Shown here: one piece after another, positions 18,116 through 27,456 of the stretch
Layout of the letters: each line of letters opens with the position of its first letter
Position numbering within the stretch: position 1 is the first letter of the stretch
Assembly (NCBI GenBank): GCA_040384465.1
Contig: JAZKJF010000002.1
Span: 186,001 to 250,000, forward strand
Direction of reading: 5' to 3'
Source of the DNA: UBA5078 sp040384465
GTDB lineage: Bacteria; Pseudomonadota; Gammaproteobacteria; Pseudomonadales; Pseudohongiellaceae
DNA: 64,000 nt
The notes under the pieces: generated by a model
Database searches by the model: none
What the model was told of the DNA's origin: nothing
Seen by the model: only the letters and a program-made list of their open reading frames with translations
Position numbers and translations under genes: made by a program

Positions 18116-18493
18116 TCAGGCTGGCAGGCGCAGCAGTGTCCACGCCAGCAGGCCCCAGCCCGCCAGGAACGCCAAGCCACCAAGTGGAGTGATAGCACCC
18201 AGCCAGCGAATGCCTGTCAGACTTAATACGTACAGGCTGCCCGAGAACACGATGATGCCAACCAGAAACAGGTAACCACTGATGCGGACGGCAGACTGAT
18301 TGGGATAGTAAAGGGCGAGCAGGCCAACGCCGAACAGCGCCAGAGCGTGATACATGTGGTACTGCACGCCGGTCTGGAAGGTATTGAGCAACTCGGGCGT
18401 GACGATGTTCTTCAGCCCGTGTGCCGCGAAGGCACCGAGTGCCACGGCGAGGAAGCCATTGAAGCTGGCCAGTACCAGAAACAGATTGTTCAT
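18116..18493 (-). CDS. DUF423 family small membrane protein (YgdD-like)
   Basis: 125 residues with four transmembrane helices. The motif G-A-F-A-A-H-G-L-K and Y-H-M-Y-H-A-L-A-L-F-G are typical of DUF423. The ATG at 18493 follows GGAGAG at 8 nt. It ends 10 nt before thiS, so the four genes DUF423-thiS-thiG-trmB probably share a transcript. Function unknown. Confidence 0.9.
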   Translation of the reverse strand: MNNLFLVLASFNGFLAVALGAFAAHGLKNIVTPELLNTFQTGVQYHMYHALALFGVGLLALYYPNQSAVRISGYLFLVGIIVFSGSLYVLSLTGIRWLGAITPLGGLAFLAGWGLLAWTLLRLPA

Positions 18494-18524
18494 TGTGGGT
18501 TCTCTCCAGTAAATGACGGCGGAA

Positions 18525-18560
18525 ACAAAAAAGCCGCTCAAGTTTACACTCAGCGGCTTT
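18525..18560 (-). terminator. Rho-independent terminator after rpoH
   Basis: On the minus strand a 9-bp stem (AAAGCCGCT/AGCGGCTTT, 18552-18560 with 18530-18538) is followed by a run of six T. It separates rpoH from the DUF423 unit. Confidence 0.88.
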
Positions 18561-18586
18561 CTGGCTTGGAGCCTGAGCCTTGCGGA

Positions 18587-19447
18587 TCAGGCCAGGATCA
18601 TGGCCTTTACTTTGTCCATCGCATTCTTTTCCAGCTGACGGATACGTTCAGCAGACACGTTGTACTTTGCGGCCAAGTCGTGCAGCGTTGCTTTGTCATC
18701 GGCCAGCCAGCGGCTGGTGATGATGTCGCGGCTGCGCTCATCCAATCCGTTCATGGCGACATACAGGCTGTTGTTCTTGGTCTCTTCCCACTCTGCAGCT
18801 TCCAGAGACTCGGCCATGTCGGACGCAGCGTCTTCCAGGAAGTAAGCCGGAGACTTGTAGGCCACGTCATCATCGGCATCCGGATCGGCATCGAAAGCCA
18901 TGTCGTAGGCGCTCATGCGGCCTTCCATCTGTCGAACGACCTTGGCGTCCACGCCCAGCTCATCTGCCATCGTCTGCGCTTCGTCATTGGTCAACCAGCC
19001 CAGGCCTTTTTTGGAGCTGCGCAGGTTGAAGAACAGTTTGCGTTGCGCTTTGGTGGTCGCAATCTTCACGATGCGCCAGTTGCGCAGGATAAATTCGTGC
19101 ATTTCAGCCTTGATCCAATGCACGGCAAAGGACACCAGGCGTACGCCCACGTCGGGGTTGAAGCGTTTCACGGCCTTCATCAGACCGACATTGCCTTCTT
19201 GAATCAGGTCAGCCTGTGACAGGCCGTAGCCAGAGTAGCTCTTGGCCAGATGCACCACGAAGCGTAGGTGCGCGAGCACCAGCTGCCGGGCGGCATCTAC
19301 GTTGTTGTCGTAGTAGTACTGGTTCGCCAGTTCCTTTTCCTGCTCCGGCGTCAGCACAGCAATGCTGTTCACGGATGCAATGTAAGCCGTCAAATCACGT
19401 CCCGGAACAATCGGGCCCATCACTTGTAAACTTTTTCCCATATTCAT
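18587..19447 (-). CDS. rpoH: RNA polymerase heat-shock sigma factor (sigma-32)
   Basis: 286 residues (E. coli RpoH has 284). Region 2 is clear (L-R-F-V-V-H-L-A-K-S-Y, D-L-I-Q-E-G-N-V-G-L-M-K-A). The RpoH box Q-R-K-L-F-F-N-L-R and a region 4 helix-turn-helix (A-A-K-Y-N-V-S-A-E-R-I-R-Q-L-E) are also present. The start at 19447 has AGAGG 6 nt upstream; an ATG 6 nt later is in frame. It lies downstream of ftsYEX, the standard gammaproteobacterial order. Its ~300-bp upstream region contains TTGTAC direct repeats. Confidence 0.96.
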   Translation of the reverse strand: MNMGKSLQVMGPIVPGRDLTAYIASVNSIAVLTPEQEKELANQYYYDNNVDAARQLVLAHLRFVVHLAKSYSGYGLSQADLIQEGNVGLMKAVKRFNPDVGVRLVSFAVHWIKAEMHEFILRNWRIVKIATTKAQRKLFFNLRSSKKGLGWLTNDEAQTMADELGVDAKVVRQMEGRMSAYDMAFDADPDADDDVAYKSPAYFLEDAASDMAESLEAAEWEETKNNSLYVAMNGLDERSRDIITSRWLADDKATLHDLAAKYNVSAERIRQLEKNAMDKVKAMILA

Positions 19448-19520
19448 ATTTAGCCTCTGACACTGGTTGATCGGTACGCGCAGCCCGCATCGGCACTGCC
19501 ACCCTTTCAATTCGTACAAC

Positions 19521-19554
19521 TTCGCAATCTGTACAATTTCGCAATCTGTACAAT
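19521..19554. repeat. 17-bp tandem repeat upstream of rpoH
   Basis: Two perfect copies of TTCGCAATCTGTACAAT (19521-19537, 19538-19554), preceded by a partial copy (TTCGTACAAC at 19511). Read toward rpoH this gives TTGTAC three times with a period near 17 bp, ~75-110 bp upstream of the start codon. Could be regulator half-sites or repeated promoter elements. Confidence 0.75.
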
Positions 19555-19750
19555 TTCATTCTAGCACTGCTTCTTTCTCTTAGGCTATCGGGCCTGGGGA
19601 GCTTCAGCACGCAAACGCATTGGTCAGTTCTGGATTGGGGCACTAATCCAGCACTTCAAGTCCCAAGATGCGCTGAAATGCAAAATAGCGCAAATTACTT
19701 AAATAAATCTTAACGACACATATTGTCAATGTGTTGTCAGTGCAACGATC

Positions 19751-20719
19751 TCAGCGTGGCTCGATCGCTGACAAATGCTGGCGCACGGATATCCAGGCCC
19801 CCAGCCAGCCAAGCAGCGCGCTGCCTGTGAGCAGAGTCAGGCCAGGCAATAGCGACAAGCCGTGCACACTGTGCTGATTGTCATACAGTGCCAGCAGCGC
19901 ATCGAGCGGGCCACCCAGCGCCAGCATGATCAGGGTCAGCAGCAACCAGGCCAGCAGGCCGCCGCCCAGCCCGTACCAGAAGCCGGTATAGAGGAAGGGG
20001 CGTGCGACATAGCTGTCGGTGCCGCCCACCAGCTTGACCACCACGATCTCGGCGCGGCGACCCTCGATGGCCAGCCGTATCGTGTTGCCCACCACGAACA
20101 GTACGGCAAGGGCGAGGATCAGCATCAGGGCGGTGGACATCCGCTGTGCCAGGTCGAGGAAGCGCTGCAGGCGCGCGATCCACTCCAGATCCAGTTGCGC
20201 GGACTCTACACCGGGCAGCCCGTTGAGTTCCGCCAGCAACGCCGCACCGGATGCTTCGTCGATGTCTTGCGGGCTGAGGACGATGACGGCAGGCAACGGG
20301 TTCTCTTCCAGCTCGCTCAGCACGTCGCCGAGGCCGGAGTATTCGCGGAACTCCTCTGCTGCCTGTGTGGGGGAGATGTATGCGCCGCTGGTGATATCGG
20401 ACCGTGCCAGCAACTGCTCACTGAGACTGCGACCCTCCGCTTCGGAGAGAGTATCGGTCAGATAGAGTGTGATTCTGGAGGATTCGCTGACGCCTTCGCT
20501 GAGGATCTGCAAGTTGTTCATCGCCACAAACAAGGTCGTTGGCAGCAACAAGGCGATGCCGATGACGGCGATCGTCATGGCGGAAGCGGCGGGCTCGCCG
20601 ATCAGCTTGCGGATGCTTTGCAGGGCTATTGCCAGATGGCTCTGCCACAGTGACTTGAACTTGCTGGTCGCAGTCTGTTGGCGCTGTTTGGCACCTGATT
20701 TGGGCTTGTGCTTGCTCAT
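19751..20719 (-). CDS. ftsX: Cell division ABC transporter permease-like protein FtsX
   Basis: 322 residues. A basic cytoplasmic N-terminus (~1-45) is followed by TM1 (~47-70), a periplasmic domain (~70-190) and three C-terminal helices: the FtsX topology. FtsX with FtsE activates periplasmic amidase systems at the septum. Conserved G-T-D-S-Y-V-A-R-P-F-L-Y follows the second helix. The start overlaps the ftsE stop by 4 nt. Confidence 0.94.
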   Translation of the reverse strand: MSKHKPKSGAKQRQQTATSKFKSLWQSHLAIALQSIRKLIGEPAASAMTIAVIGIALLLPTTLFVAMNNLQILSEGVSESSRITLYLTDTLSEAEGRSLSEQLLARSDITSGAYISPTQAAEEFREYSGLGDVLSELEENPLPAVIVLSPQDIDEASGAALLAELNGLPGVESAQLDLEWIARLQRFLDLAQRMSTALMLILALAVLFVVGNTIRLAIEGRRAEIVVVKLVGGTDSYVARPFLYTGFWYGLGGGLLAWLLLTLIMLALGGPLDALLALYDNQHSVHGLSLLPGLTLLTGSALLGWLGAWISVRQHLSAIEPR

Positions 20720-21441
20720 GGCGCGCTCCCCGTGCTGCGCTCCACTTCCGTTCGACGACCAAGACCTGGCGGCACGGGGTAGGTGGCATCATTGACCAGC
20801 TGGCCATTGTGCAGCGTGAGAATACGGTGACTGAGCCGGGTGATCAGCGACAGGTCGTGGCTGGCGATCAACATGCTGACGCCGACCTGGTTGAACTGTT
20901 CGAGCAGGTTCATGATCTCTGCGGCCAGCTCGGGGTCGAGGTTGCCGGTGGGTTCGTCCGCCAGCAGGATCTGAGGCCGGTTTACCACTGCCCGGGCGAT
21001 GCCGATCCGCTGCTGCTCGCCACCCGAGAGCGCCATGGGGTTCATCTTTTCCTTTTTCAGCAGCCCCACTTTGTCCAGTGCTGCGCGTACCCGCCGGTCT
21101 GCCTCGTGCTTCGGGTAGCCCTCGATCTGCAGGGGCAGAGCGACGTTGTCGAACACCGTGCGATCAAACAGCAGCTGGTGGTCCTGAAAGACCACGCCGA
21201 TGCGGCGCCTGTAGAAGGGAATCTGGTCACGTGGCATACGCGCGAGGTTCTTGCCGTTGACGACGATCTCGCCCTGGCTGGTCTTCTCCATCAGCATGAT
21301 GAGTTTCAGCAGCGTGCTCTTGCCCGCGCCGGAGCGGCCGGTGAGGAAGGCCATTTCGCCGTCGCCAAGCTCGAAGTTCACCTGGCTCAGGGCCTGATGT
21401 CCACCGGGGTAGCGCTTGCTGACGTTGTCGAACTTGATCAT
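20716..21441 (-). CDS. ftsE: Cell division ATP-binding protein FtsE
   Basis: 241-residue ABC ATPase. Walker A G-R-S-G-A-G-K-S-T-L, signature A-L-S-G-G-E-Q-Q-R, Walker B I-L-L-A-D-E-P-T-G-N-L-D and switch His in A-S-H-D. N-terminal M-I-K-F-D-N-V-S-K-R-Y matches FtsE. The C-terminus is ~20 residues longer than the E. coli protein. Co-transcribed with ftsY (12-nt gap) and ftsX (overlap). Confidence 0.95.
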   Translation of the reverse strand: MIKFDNVSKRYPGGHQALSQVNFELGDGEMAFLTGRSGAGKSTLLKLIMLMEKTSQGEIVVNGKNLARMPRDQIPFYRRRIGVVFQDHQLLFDRTVFDNVALPLQIEGYPKHEADRRVRAALDKVGLLKKEKMNPMALSGGEQQRIGIARAVVNRPQILLADEPTGNLDPELAAEIMNLLEQFNQVGVSMLIASHDLSLITRLSHRILTLHNGQLVNDATYPVPPGLGRRTEVERSTGSAP

Positions 21442-21453
21442 GGAATCAATCCG

Positions 21454-22566
21454 TTATTCGTCGGTGAACAGGGCCTGAACAAATTGCTCGGCCTCGAAAG
21501 GCCGCAGGTCGTCCACCTTTTCGCCGACGCCGAGGAAGCGAATCGGCAGCTTCAGCTCTTTGGCAATCGCGAACACCATGCCGCCCTTGGCCGTGCCATC
21601 CAGTTTGGTCAGCGCGATACCGGTGACCTTGACGAATTTGTGGAAGGTGCGCGCCTGATTGAGCGAGTTCTGACCTGTGGTGGAGTCCAGCACCAGCAGC
21701 GTCTCGTGAGGCAGATCGGGGTCGAGCTTGCGCAGGACGCGCACAATCTTCTCCAGCTCCTGCATCAGATTGTCCTTGGTGTGCAGACGGCCGGCGGTGT
21801 CGGCGATCAGCACATCGGCGCCACGCGCGCAGGCCGATTGGTAGGCATCGAAAATCACCGAGGCGCTGTCCGAGCCTGTAGGTTGAGCGATGACCGGCAC
21901 ATGATTGCGCTCGCCCCAGACTTTGAGCTGTTCGACGGCAGCGGCGCGGAAGGTGTCACCGGCGGCCAGCACCAGCTTGTGTCCCTCACTTTGCAGACGT
22001 TTGGCGAGCTTGCCGATGGTCGTGGTCTTGCCTGCGCCGTTCACGCCCACCACCAGAATCACGTATGGTTTGTCGGATCTTTTGATGACGAGCGGCACTT
22101 CGCAGGGCCGCAGCATGGCGGCGAGTTCGGCCTTGAGACTGTCGAGCAGGGCTTGCGGATTAGCCAGTTGCTTGCGGTCCAGCTTTTGAGTCAGCGCCTT
22201 GACGATATGATCAGTGGCCTCCAGCCCCATGTCGGCCGACAGCAGCTGGGTTTCGATGTCATCCAGCAATGACTGATCGATGGTCTTGCGGCCGAGAATC
22301 AGGCTGCTTAGCGAATCGGTGAGCGCGCTGCGCGTCTTGCTGAGGCTCTGGCGCAGGCGGGCAAACAATCCGAGTTTGGTGTCTTCGCCGGGTGTGGCAA
22401 CGGTTTCCGCAGCAGCCTCGGCAGCGACGACCGTGGCGTCTGTGGTTATCGGGGCGGTGGCCGAAGAGGGCGTCGAGGGTGTTGAAGGTGTCGAAGAAAG
22501 GTCGGTGCCGGGTTGCTCTGACGAAGCAGAGGTTTCAGGCGATTTTTTCTTGAGGAAACTGAACAT
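21454..22566 (-). CDS. ftsY: Signal recognition particle receptor FtsY
   Basis: 370 residues. A low-complexity Ser/Thr/Ala/Glu-rich N-terminal region (~1-65) precedes the N domain and the SRP GTPase (NG) domain. GTPase motifs: G-V-N-G-A-G-K-T-T-T-I-G-K-L-A, D-T-F-R-A-A-A, D-T-A-G-R and T-K-L-D-G-T-A-K-G-G. It docks ribosome-SRP complexes at the inner membrane. First gene of ftsYEX, divergent from rsmD. Confidence 0.96.
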   Translation of the reverse strand: MFSFLKKKSPETSASSEQPGTDLSSTPSTPSTPSSATAPITTDATVVAAEAAAETVATPGEDTKLGLFARLRQSLSKTRSALTDSLSSLILGRKTIDQSLLDDIETQLLSADMGLEATDHIVKALTQKLDRKQLANPQALLDSLKAELAAMLRPCEVPLVIKRSDKPYVILVVGVNGAGKTTTIGKLAKRLQSEGHKLVLAAGDTFRAAAVEQLKVWGERNHVPVIAQPTGSDSASVIFDAYQSACARGADVLIADTAGRLHTKDNLMQELEKIVRVLRKLDPDLPHETLLVLDSTTGQNSLNQARTFHKFVKVTGIALTKLDGTAKGGMVFAIAKELKLPIRFLGVGEKVDDLRPFEAEQFVQALFTDE

Positions 22567-22671
22567 GGGTAAACGTCTTCCGGCGCGCTGTCGTGGCTGG
22601 CCATGCTACCATTTCCGCCGTTCCATAAACAGAAACTCAGCCATGGTGCTGTGAGACAGCAGAAGTCACGC

Positions 22672-23289
22672 ATGAAAAAGTCCACCGGGAGACCAGACAA
22701 CAGCCTGCGCATCATTGCGGGCCAATGGCGCAGTCGCAAACTGACCTTTCCCGATGTCACTGGTCTGCGCCCCACCGCCGACCGCGTGCGTGAGACGCTC
22801 TTCAATTGGTTGCAGGACACCATCGCGCGCGAGGACTGCCTCGACCTCTTCGCGGGCAGCGGCGCCTGCGGTATCGAGGCTTTGTCTCGGGGCGCACGGC
22901 ATGTGACTTTCGTCGATAGTGCGAGTGCTGCCGTGCAGGCCATCCGCGCCAATCTTCAGCTGCTGAAGGCCGAGGGTTATGCGCTGTTCTGTGAGGATTC
23001 TCTGCGCTGGCTGCAGAGCCCCGGCAGGGCGGGCAGCCAACCGACACCGACCCAATACGGGCTGGTGTTCATCGATCCTCCGTTTTCCACCGATCTGCTG
23101 TCCCGCAGCGCGCAGGCGCTGGAGCAGAGCGGGCTGCTGCGAGAGGGAGCGCTGATCTATCTGGAGTGGGCGCAGGACATCCCGTCCGCAGGATTGCCCG
23201 CCACCTGGCAGTTGTTGAAGTCCAAGCGCGCCGGAGCCGTGAATTTCTGCCTGTATCGTCGCCACAACACCGAGTCGATCACACCGTGA
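22672..23289 (+). CDS. rsmD: 16S rRNA (guanine966-N2)-methyltransferase
   Basis: 205 residues. Motifs: L-R-I-I-A-G-Q-W-R-S-R-K-L, R-P-T-A-D-R-V-R-E-T-L-F-N-W-L, D-L-F-A-G-S-G-A-C-G-I-E-A-L-S-R-G-A and catalytic D-P-P-F. The ATG at 22672 gives the typical length; the frame is open further upstream. Its TGA overlaps the GTG start of the next gene. Confidence 0.94.
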   Translation: MKKSTGRPDNSLRIIAGQWRSRKLTFPDVTGLRPTADRVRETLFNWLQDTIAREDCLDLFAGSGACGIEALSRGARHVTFVDSASAAVQAIRANLQLLKAEGYALFCEDSLRWLQSPGRAGSQPTPTQYGLVFIDPPFSTDLLSRSAQALEQSGLLREGALIYLEWAQDIPSAGLPATWQLLKSKRAGAVNFCLYRRHNTESITP

Positions 23290-24281
23290 CAGCCCCTCGT
23301 CATGTGCCCGAATTCGCTTCGCCCTGGTGGTTGCCCGATGGGCACACGCAGACCCTGTGGCGGCGCTTCGTCTCTCACGCGCCTTTGCCGAGGCGGCGTC
23401 AGCGGATCGAACTTGCCGACGGCGATTTCATCGATCTCGATTGGTTGGAAGCAGCCCCTAGCCCGGACCTTCCCAGCGTTTTCCTGCTGCACGGGCTCTG
23501 CGGCAGCTCCGCCTCACCCTACATCCTGTCCCTGCAGCGGTTGCTGCACTCCCATGGCTACACCAGCGTCGCGATGAATTTCCGGGGCTGCAGCGGCGAG
23601 ATCAATCGCCTTGCCCGCGCCTACCACTCCGGTTGTATCGAGGATGTCGAAGAGGTCTACCAGACGCTGCAGCGGCAGACAGGCGGGCGCTCACTGGCCT
23701 TTGTCGGGTTTTCGTTGGGAGGCAATGTGCTGCTGAAATGGTTGTCGGAGATCGGACGTCGTGCGGAGGTGGTATCCGGTGTGGCCGTCTCTGCGCCGTT
23801 CGCGCTGGCGCAGTGTTCAAGCGCCATGAACAGTGGGCTCAGCAAAGCCTACGGGCACTACTTTCGACGTCGTCTGGTGGCTGACATGGAGCGCAAGCGC
23901 GACCATTTTCGCGTGAGCGGCCTCCCCGACGAGTTCGAGAAACTAGCGGCGTTGGGCGATTTGCAACGCTTGCAGACACTCTGGGAGTTTGACGATCAGG
24001 TGACGGCGCCTCTGCATGGCTTCGAGGGTGCCCGGCATTACTACGAAACTTGCAGCAGCGGCCCGCTACTGCCGGTCATTCAGACACCAGTGCAGCTGAT
24101 CCAGAGCGCCAACGACCCCATCATCCCCGCCAGTTCTTTGCCAGACGCAGGCGCACTGCCAGCCCATGTGCGCCTGCATCTGACCGGTTCGGGAGGGCAT
24201 GTCGGGTTTACCTGTGCGGGGCAGCCTTTGTGGCTTGAGCAGCGCATACTCGCCGCATTAGAATGGCCGCGAAACGCATAA
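23286..24281 (+). CDS. YheT-family alpha/beta hydrolase
   Basis: 331 residues. The family pattern P-W-W-L-P-D-G-H-T-Q-T-L-W begins the protein. The nucleophile elbow is G-F-S-L-G-G-N, with F-L-L-H-G-L-C-G and the late G-G-H-V-G-F supplying His. The GTG at 23286 overlaps the rsmD stop as GTGA and is favoured over the open frame to 23166. Members act as esterases of poorly defined substrate. Confidence 0.88.
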   Translation: MTAPRHVPEFASPWWLPDGHTQTLWRRFVSHAPLPRRRQRIELADGDFIDLDWLEAAPSPDLPSVFLLHGLCGSSASPYILSLQRLLHSHGYTSVAMNFRGCSGEINRLARAYHSGCIEDVEEVYQTLQRQTGGRSLAFVGFSLGGNVLLKWLSEIGRRAEVVSGVAVSAPFALAQCSSAMNSGLSKAYGHYFRRRLVADMERKRDHFRVSGLPDEFEKLAALGDLQRLQTLWEFDDQVTAPLHGFEGARHYYETCSSGPLLPVIQTPVQLIQSANDPIIPASSLPDAGALPAHVRLHLTGSGGHVGFTCAGQPLWLEQRILAALEWPRNA

Positions 24282-24296
24282 GGAAACGAGAAAGCA

Positions 24297-24785
24297 ATGA
24301 GAACAGCCGTCTACCCGGGCACGTTTAATCCGATTACGAATGGCCATACCGATCTGGTGGAGCGTGCCTCCCGGCTGTTCGACCATATCATTGTCGCCGT
24401 CGGCATCAATCGGCAGAAGCACACTACGCTGTCAGCGCAGAGACGTGTCGAGCTTGCCTCTCAGGTGTTGGCGCATTTACCGAATGTCGAGGTCTGCTCC
24501 TTCGATACGCTGCTGACAGAATTTGTGAAACAGCGCGGCGCCAACATCATCCTGCGGGGTCTGCGCACCGTTGCCGACTTCGAATACGAGTTCCAGCTGG
24601 TCGGCATGAACCGGGTGCTGGAGCCCAATATCGAGACGGTTTTTCTGGCCCCCGCCGAGCACCTTTCCTATATCTCTTCCACGCTGGTCAGGGAAATTGC
24701 CTCCTACGGTGGCGACATTTCCAAGTTCGTGAATCCCATCGTGGCGCGTGCCATGCTGGAAGACAGACAGCGCGACGAGATGTAA
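24297..24785 (+). CDS. coaD: Phosphopantetheine adenylyltransferase
   Basis: 162 residues; penultimate step of coenzyme A synthesis. Nucleotidyltransferase motif Y-P-G-T-F-N-P-I-T-N-G-H and the late I-S-S-T-L-V-R-E-I are typical; also R-G-L-R-T-V-A-D-F-E-Y-E. It starts 15 nt after the YheT gene behind GGAAACGAGAAAG. With coaBC this window holds two CoA enzymes at separate loci. Confidence 0.96.
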   Translation: MRTAVYPGTFNPITNGHTDLVERASRLFDHIIVAVGINRQKHTTLSAQRRVELASQVLAHLPNVEVCSFDTLLTEFVKQRGANIILRGLRTVADFEYEFQLVGMNRVLEPNIETVFLAPAEHLSYISSTLVREIASYGGDISKFVNPIVARAMLEDRQRDEM

Positions 24786-24823
24786 GCAAAGAGAGATGTA
24801 AGCAGCAGCGCCGCTGTTGCTTC

Positions 24824-25639
24824 TCAATGCTGGCAGTGTGGACAGAACACCGTGCTGCGCTGCCCGAGCCGGATTTCCTGCAAGACCTCCCCGCACGTTG
24901 TGCAAGCATCGCCGCCACGGCCATAGACGTGCAGCGACTGTTTGAAATAGCCCGGCTTGCCGTCGCCCCCCACGAAATCCCGTAAGGTCGTTCCCCCCTG
25001 CGTGATGGCGCGCGCCAGAATTTCCTTGATGCACGACGCCAGCCGCTCGTAACGTTCAGCTGATACTCGTCCAGCGGCGCGGTTCGGTCGTATACCTGCC
25101 ATGAACAGCGCTTCGTTCGCATAAATGTTGCCCACGCCGACGACCACATGGCTGTCCATAATGAACGATTTCACCGGCACTTTGCGCCCTCGGGAGCCGG
25201 TGTACAGCAGGCGACCACTGAACTCATCAGTCAGTGGTTCCGGCCCGAGCGTCTTTAGCAGGAGGTGCTCAAACGGGGATTCCTTGAGCCACAGCATGCA
25301 GCCGAAGCGTCGTGGGTCGGAGTAGCGCAGGACGGCGCCGCTGCCCATGACGATGTCGATGTGGTCGTGTTTGAGCAGCGCGTCCTGGGTGGAGGTTACC
25401 CGCAGGCTGCCGGACATCCCCAGATGCACCAGCAGACAGGCATCGCCGGCGTACAGCAACAGATACTTGCCGCGCCTTTCAACGCGCTCCACACAGCGGC
25501 CGGGCAGCTCCAGCGCCAGCTCGGCAGGCACTGGCCAGCGCAATTTTGGATTGCGCACAACAACGGCTGCTACCTGCTGTCCAAGGATGTGAGGGGCAAT
25601 GCCTCTACAGGTGGTTTCGACTTCGGGCAATTCAGGCAT
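24824..25639 (-). CDS. mutM: Formamidopyrimidine-DNA glycosylase
   Basis: 271 residues; base-excision repair of oxidised purines. Catalytic N-terminus M-P-E-L-P-E-V-E-T-T. H2TH segment G-V-G-N-I-Y-A-N-E-A-L-F with K in P-V-K-S-F. C-terminal zinc finger C-T-T-C...C-P-H-C, followed only by Q-H. Convergent with coaD. Confidence 0.96.
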   Translation of the reverse strand: MPELPEVETTCRGIAPHILGQQVAAVVVRNPKLRWPVPAELALELPGRCVERVERRGKYLLLYAGDACLLVHLGMSGSLRVTSTQDALLKHDHIDIVMGSGAVLRYSDPRRFGCMLWLKESPFEHLLLKTLGPEPLTDEFSGRLLYTGSRGRKVPVKSFIMDSHVVVGVGNIYANEALFMAGIRPNRAAGRVSAERYERLASCIKEILARAITQGGTTLRDFVGGDGKPGYFKQSLHVYGRGGDACTTCGEVLQEIRLGQRSTVFCPHCQH

Positions 25640-25728
25640 GAGGGCTCGGATTTACATGGATGAAGAGTTGGCGGAAAGAATGTTGAAAAAGCAGCAGTGA
25701 CGCGGTCTTGCGGGCATTTTTTGTGCTG

Positions 25729-25758
25729 TTTACAGCCCCCTGAGCGCAGGTGTATAAC
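25729..25758 (+). promoter_or_regulatory. Probable promoter of the 25.9-41.0 kb operon
   Basis: TTTACA (25729-25734) and TATAAC (25753-25758) are spaced 18 bp, ~130 bp upstream of the first gene. This is the best sigma-70-like pair in the 248-bp mutM-operon gap. No other obvious promoter appears between the first operon genes. Confidence 0.5.
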
Positions 25759-25887
25759 TGAAAGCAGATGCTGAAACTCAAGGTCTCATAGCGTACACAG
25801 GAAACTCATACTCAGGGAAGCTCCAGGAACAAGAGCAGGTTACTGTAAAGCCAGCAAACATATCCTCAGAAACTTCAGGATCAGCCC

Positions 25888-27384
25888 GTGAAATTTTCAG
25901 GTGATAGCAAGGCCCTAATCCTCTTCGCCGCATTGTGGTCGGCGCTTCCCAATATTCATGCTCAGCAGCTCGCGGCTGATCCGAACCCCGCTGCAGTCAG
26001 CGACCAGGCGACCGATCAGCCGACCGATCAGACAGCAGCCGTGCGAATACTCTACTTCGAGCAGCCTGTTGCACTGGACCAGTCCGGCAATACAAGGTTT
26101 TCAGGTCTGATCGACGCGTTCGCAGAGGGAGCGGCCCCTCTTCCGGAACCCTCCGTTTTCGACGATCTGACTCCCGAGCAGCAAGAGTTCCTGCAGAGGT
26201 TGCAGGACATCGACAGTTACGAACAGGTGCTGGAGCAGCTTGAACAAGAGGACGGTGCCTGGAGTTCGCAGATTGCAGAGGAACTCTCCACGTTGGGGAC
26301 TTTGCTGTACGCCCAAGGCGATTACGAGCAATCCATCAAAGTGTTCGACAGGGCAGTCCACGTCAATCGCATCAACTACGGTCTTTACAGCACACAGCAG
26401 ATTCCCCTGGTGGACCGTATTGTGCAAAGCCATGTTGCACTTGGTCAGTGGGTGGAAGCGGATCGGCAGCAGCAGTATGCCTACTATGTGCAGACCAAAG
26501 CCTACGGGGCACGCGACCCGCGCATGGCGGAGGTGTTCGAGAATATGGCGCGCTGGAATGTCACCAGTTTCTATCGTGGTCTCGACCCGGACCCCAGTGC
26601 CCGTCTGCTGGAGACCTATCGACTCTTCCGCAATGCCGCCAACACCGTGGCCTTCCATTTCGGAACAGCAGACCCTCGTTATGTGAACTTGCTCAAGGAT
26701 GTCGCAGGCGCCGCTGACATGATTACCCGCTATACCCCGCCGGGAACCCTCGAAGCGACGGCCATGAATCCCAATATCCGTCGGGTCAGCGAATTTGTCG
26801 GCGTTCCGAATGATCAGGTCAGGGTGCCAAACGGGGGTGGAGAAGGGGCCTTGCGCCGCATTGTTGAGTTCTACAGTGACTCCGACAGGCCAGCCACCCA
26901 GGAGAACCAGATGCGCAGAGTACAGGCGCTGGCGGAACTGGGAGATTGGTACACCATGCAGCAAAAACGCCAGGCGGCGCTGGAGACTTACATGGAGGCG
27001 TGGAATCTGCTGTTGACGCTCGAAGACGGAAGCGCTCTGGCGCAGCAATACTTTGACCGGGTCGTGTTCCTGCCGACCTTTTCTCGTTTTGAAGACGAGC
27101 AGCGCGAGGCTTTCCAGGTGTCACCGGATTTTGGTGCCCGACAGGGCTATGTGGACGTCTCGTTTGATGTGTCGCGCTACGGACGTGCTTCCAACTTGAC
27201 CGTTCTGAAAGTAGAGCCCGCTGACATGGCAAGGGTGGACATGCTGGCAACCAGCCATCTAAGGTCGTTGACACTGCGGCCCAGAATTCAGGACGGCGAG
27301 GCGCTGGCGACGACAGACGAACGCTATCGTCTGCCGTTCTGGTATCGCGAAGAAAGAGCGGTTGCTGACACAACTGGGGAGTAA
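25888..27384 (+). CDS. Secreted TPR protein with TonB-C-like C-terminal domain
   Basis: 498 residues; signal peptide ending I-H-A-Q. A tetratricopeptide-like region lies around residues 130-190 (L-L-Y-A-Q-G-D-Y-E-Q-S-I-K-V-F-D-R-A). The C-terminal ~80 residues (G-Y-V-D-V-S-F-D-V-S-R-Y-G-R-A-S-N-L) have the pattern of a TonB C-terminal/energy-transducer domain. There is no membrane anchor beyond the signal, so it is probably periplasmic. First of 13 co-directional genes; function unknown. Confidence 0.7.
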   Translation: MKFSGDSKALILFAALWSALPNIHAQQLAADPNPAAVSDQATDQPTDQTAAVRILYFEQPVALDQSGNTRFSGLIDAFAEGAAPLPEPSVFDDLTPEQQEFLQRLQDIDSYEQVLEQLEQEDGAWSSQIAEELSTLGTLLYAQGDYEQSIKVFDRAVHVNRINYGLYSTQQIPLVDRIVQSHVALGQWVEADRQQQYAYYVQTKAYGARDPRMAEVFENMARWNVTSFYRGLDPDPSARLLETYRLFRNAANTVAFHFGTADPRYVNLLKDVAGAADMITRYTPPGTLEATAMNPNIRRVSEFVGVPNDQVRVPNGGGEGALRRIVEFYSDSDRPATQENQMRRVQALAELGDWYTMQQKRQAALETYMEAWNLLLTLEDGSALAQQYFDRVVFLPTFSRFEDEQREAFQVSPDFGARQGYVDVSFDVSRYGRASNLTVLKVEPADMARVDMLATSHLRSLTLRPRIQDGEALATTDERYRLPFWYREERAVADTTGE

Positions 27385-27456
27385 ATTGTTGAAACCGATC
27401 ACAACAGGTCCCATTATGGGCAACGCGATCATTGGCACGACATAGGACTTTTCAAA

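Noticed and set aside
20809..22272. 487-codon open frame on the plus strand opposite ftsE/ftsY
   Set aside because: It is a shadow of strongly conserved ftsE and ftsY; its translation has no recognisable domain.
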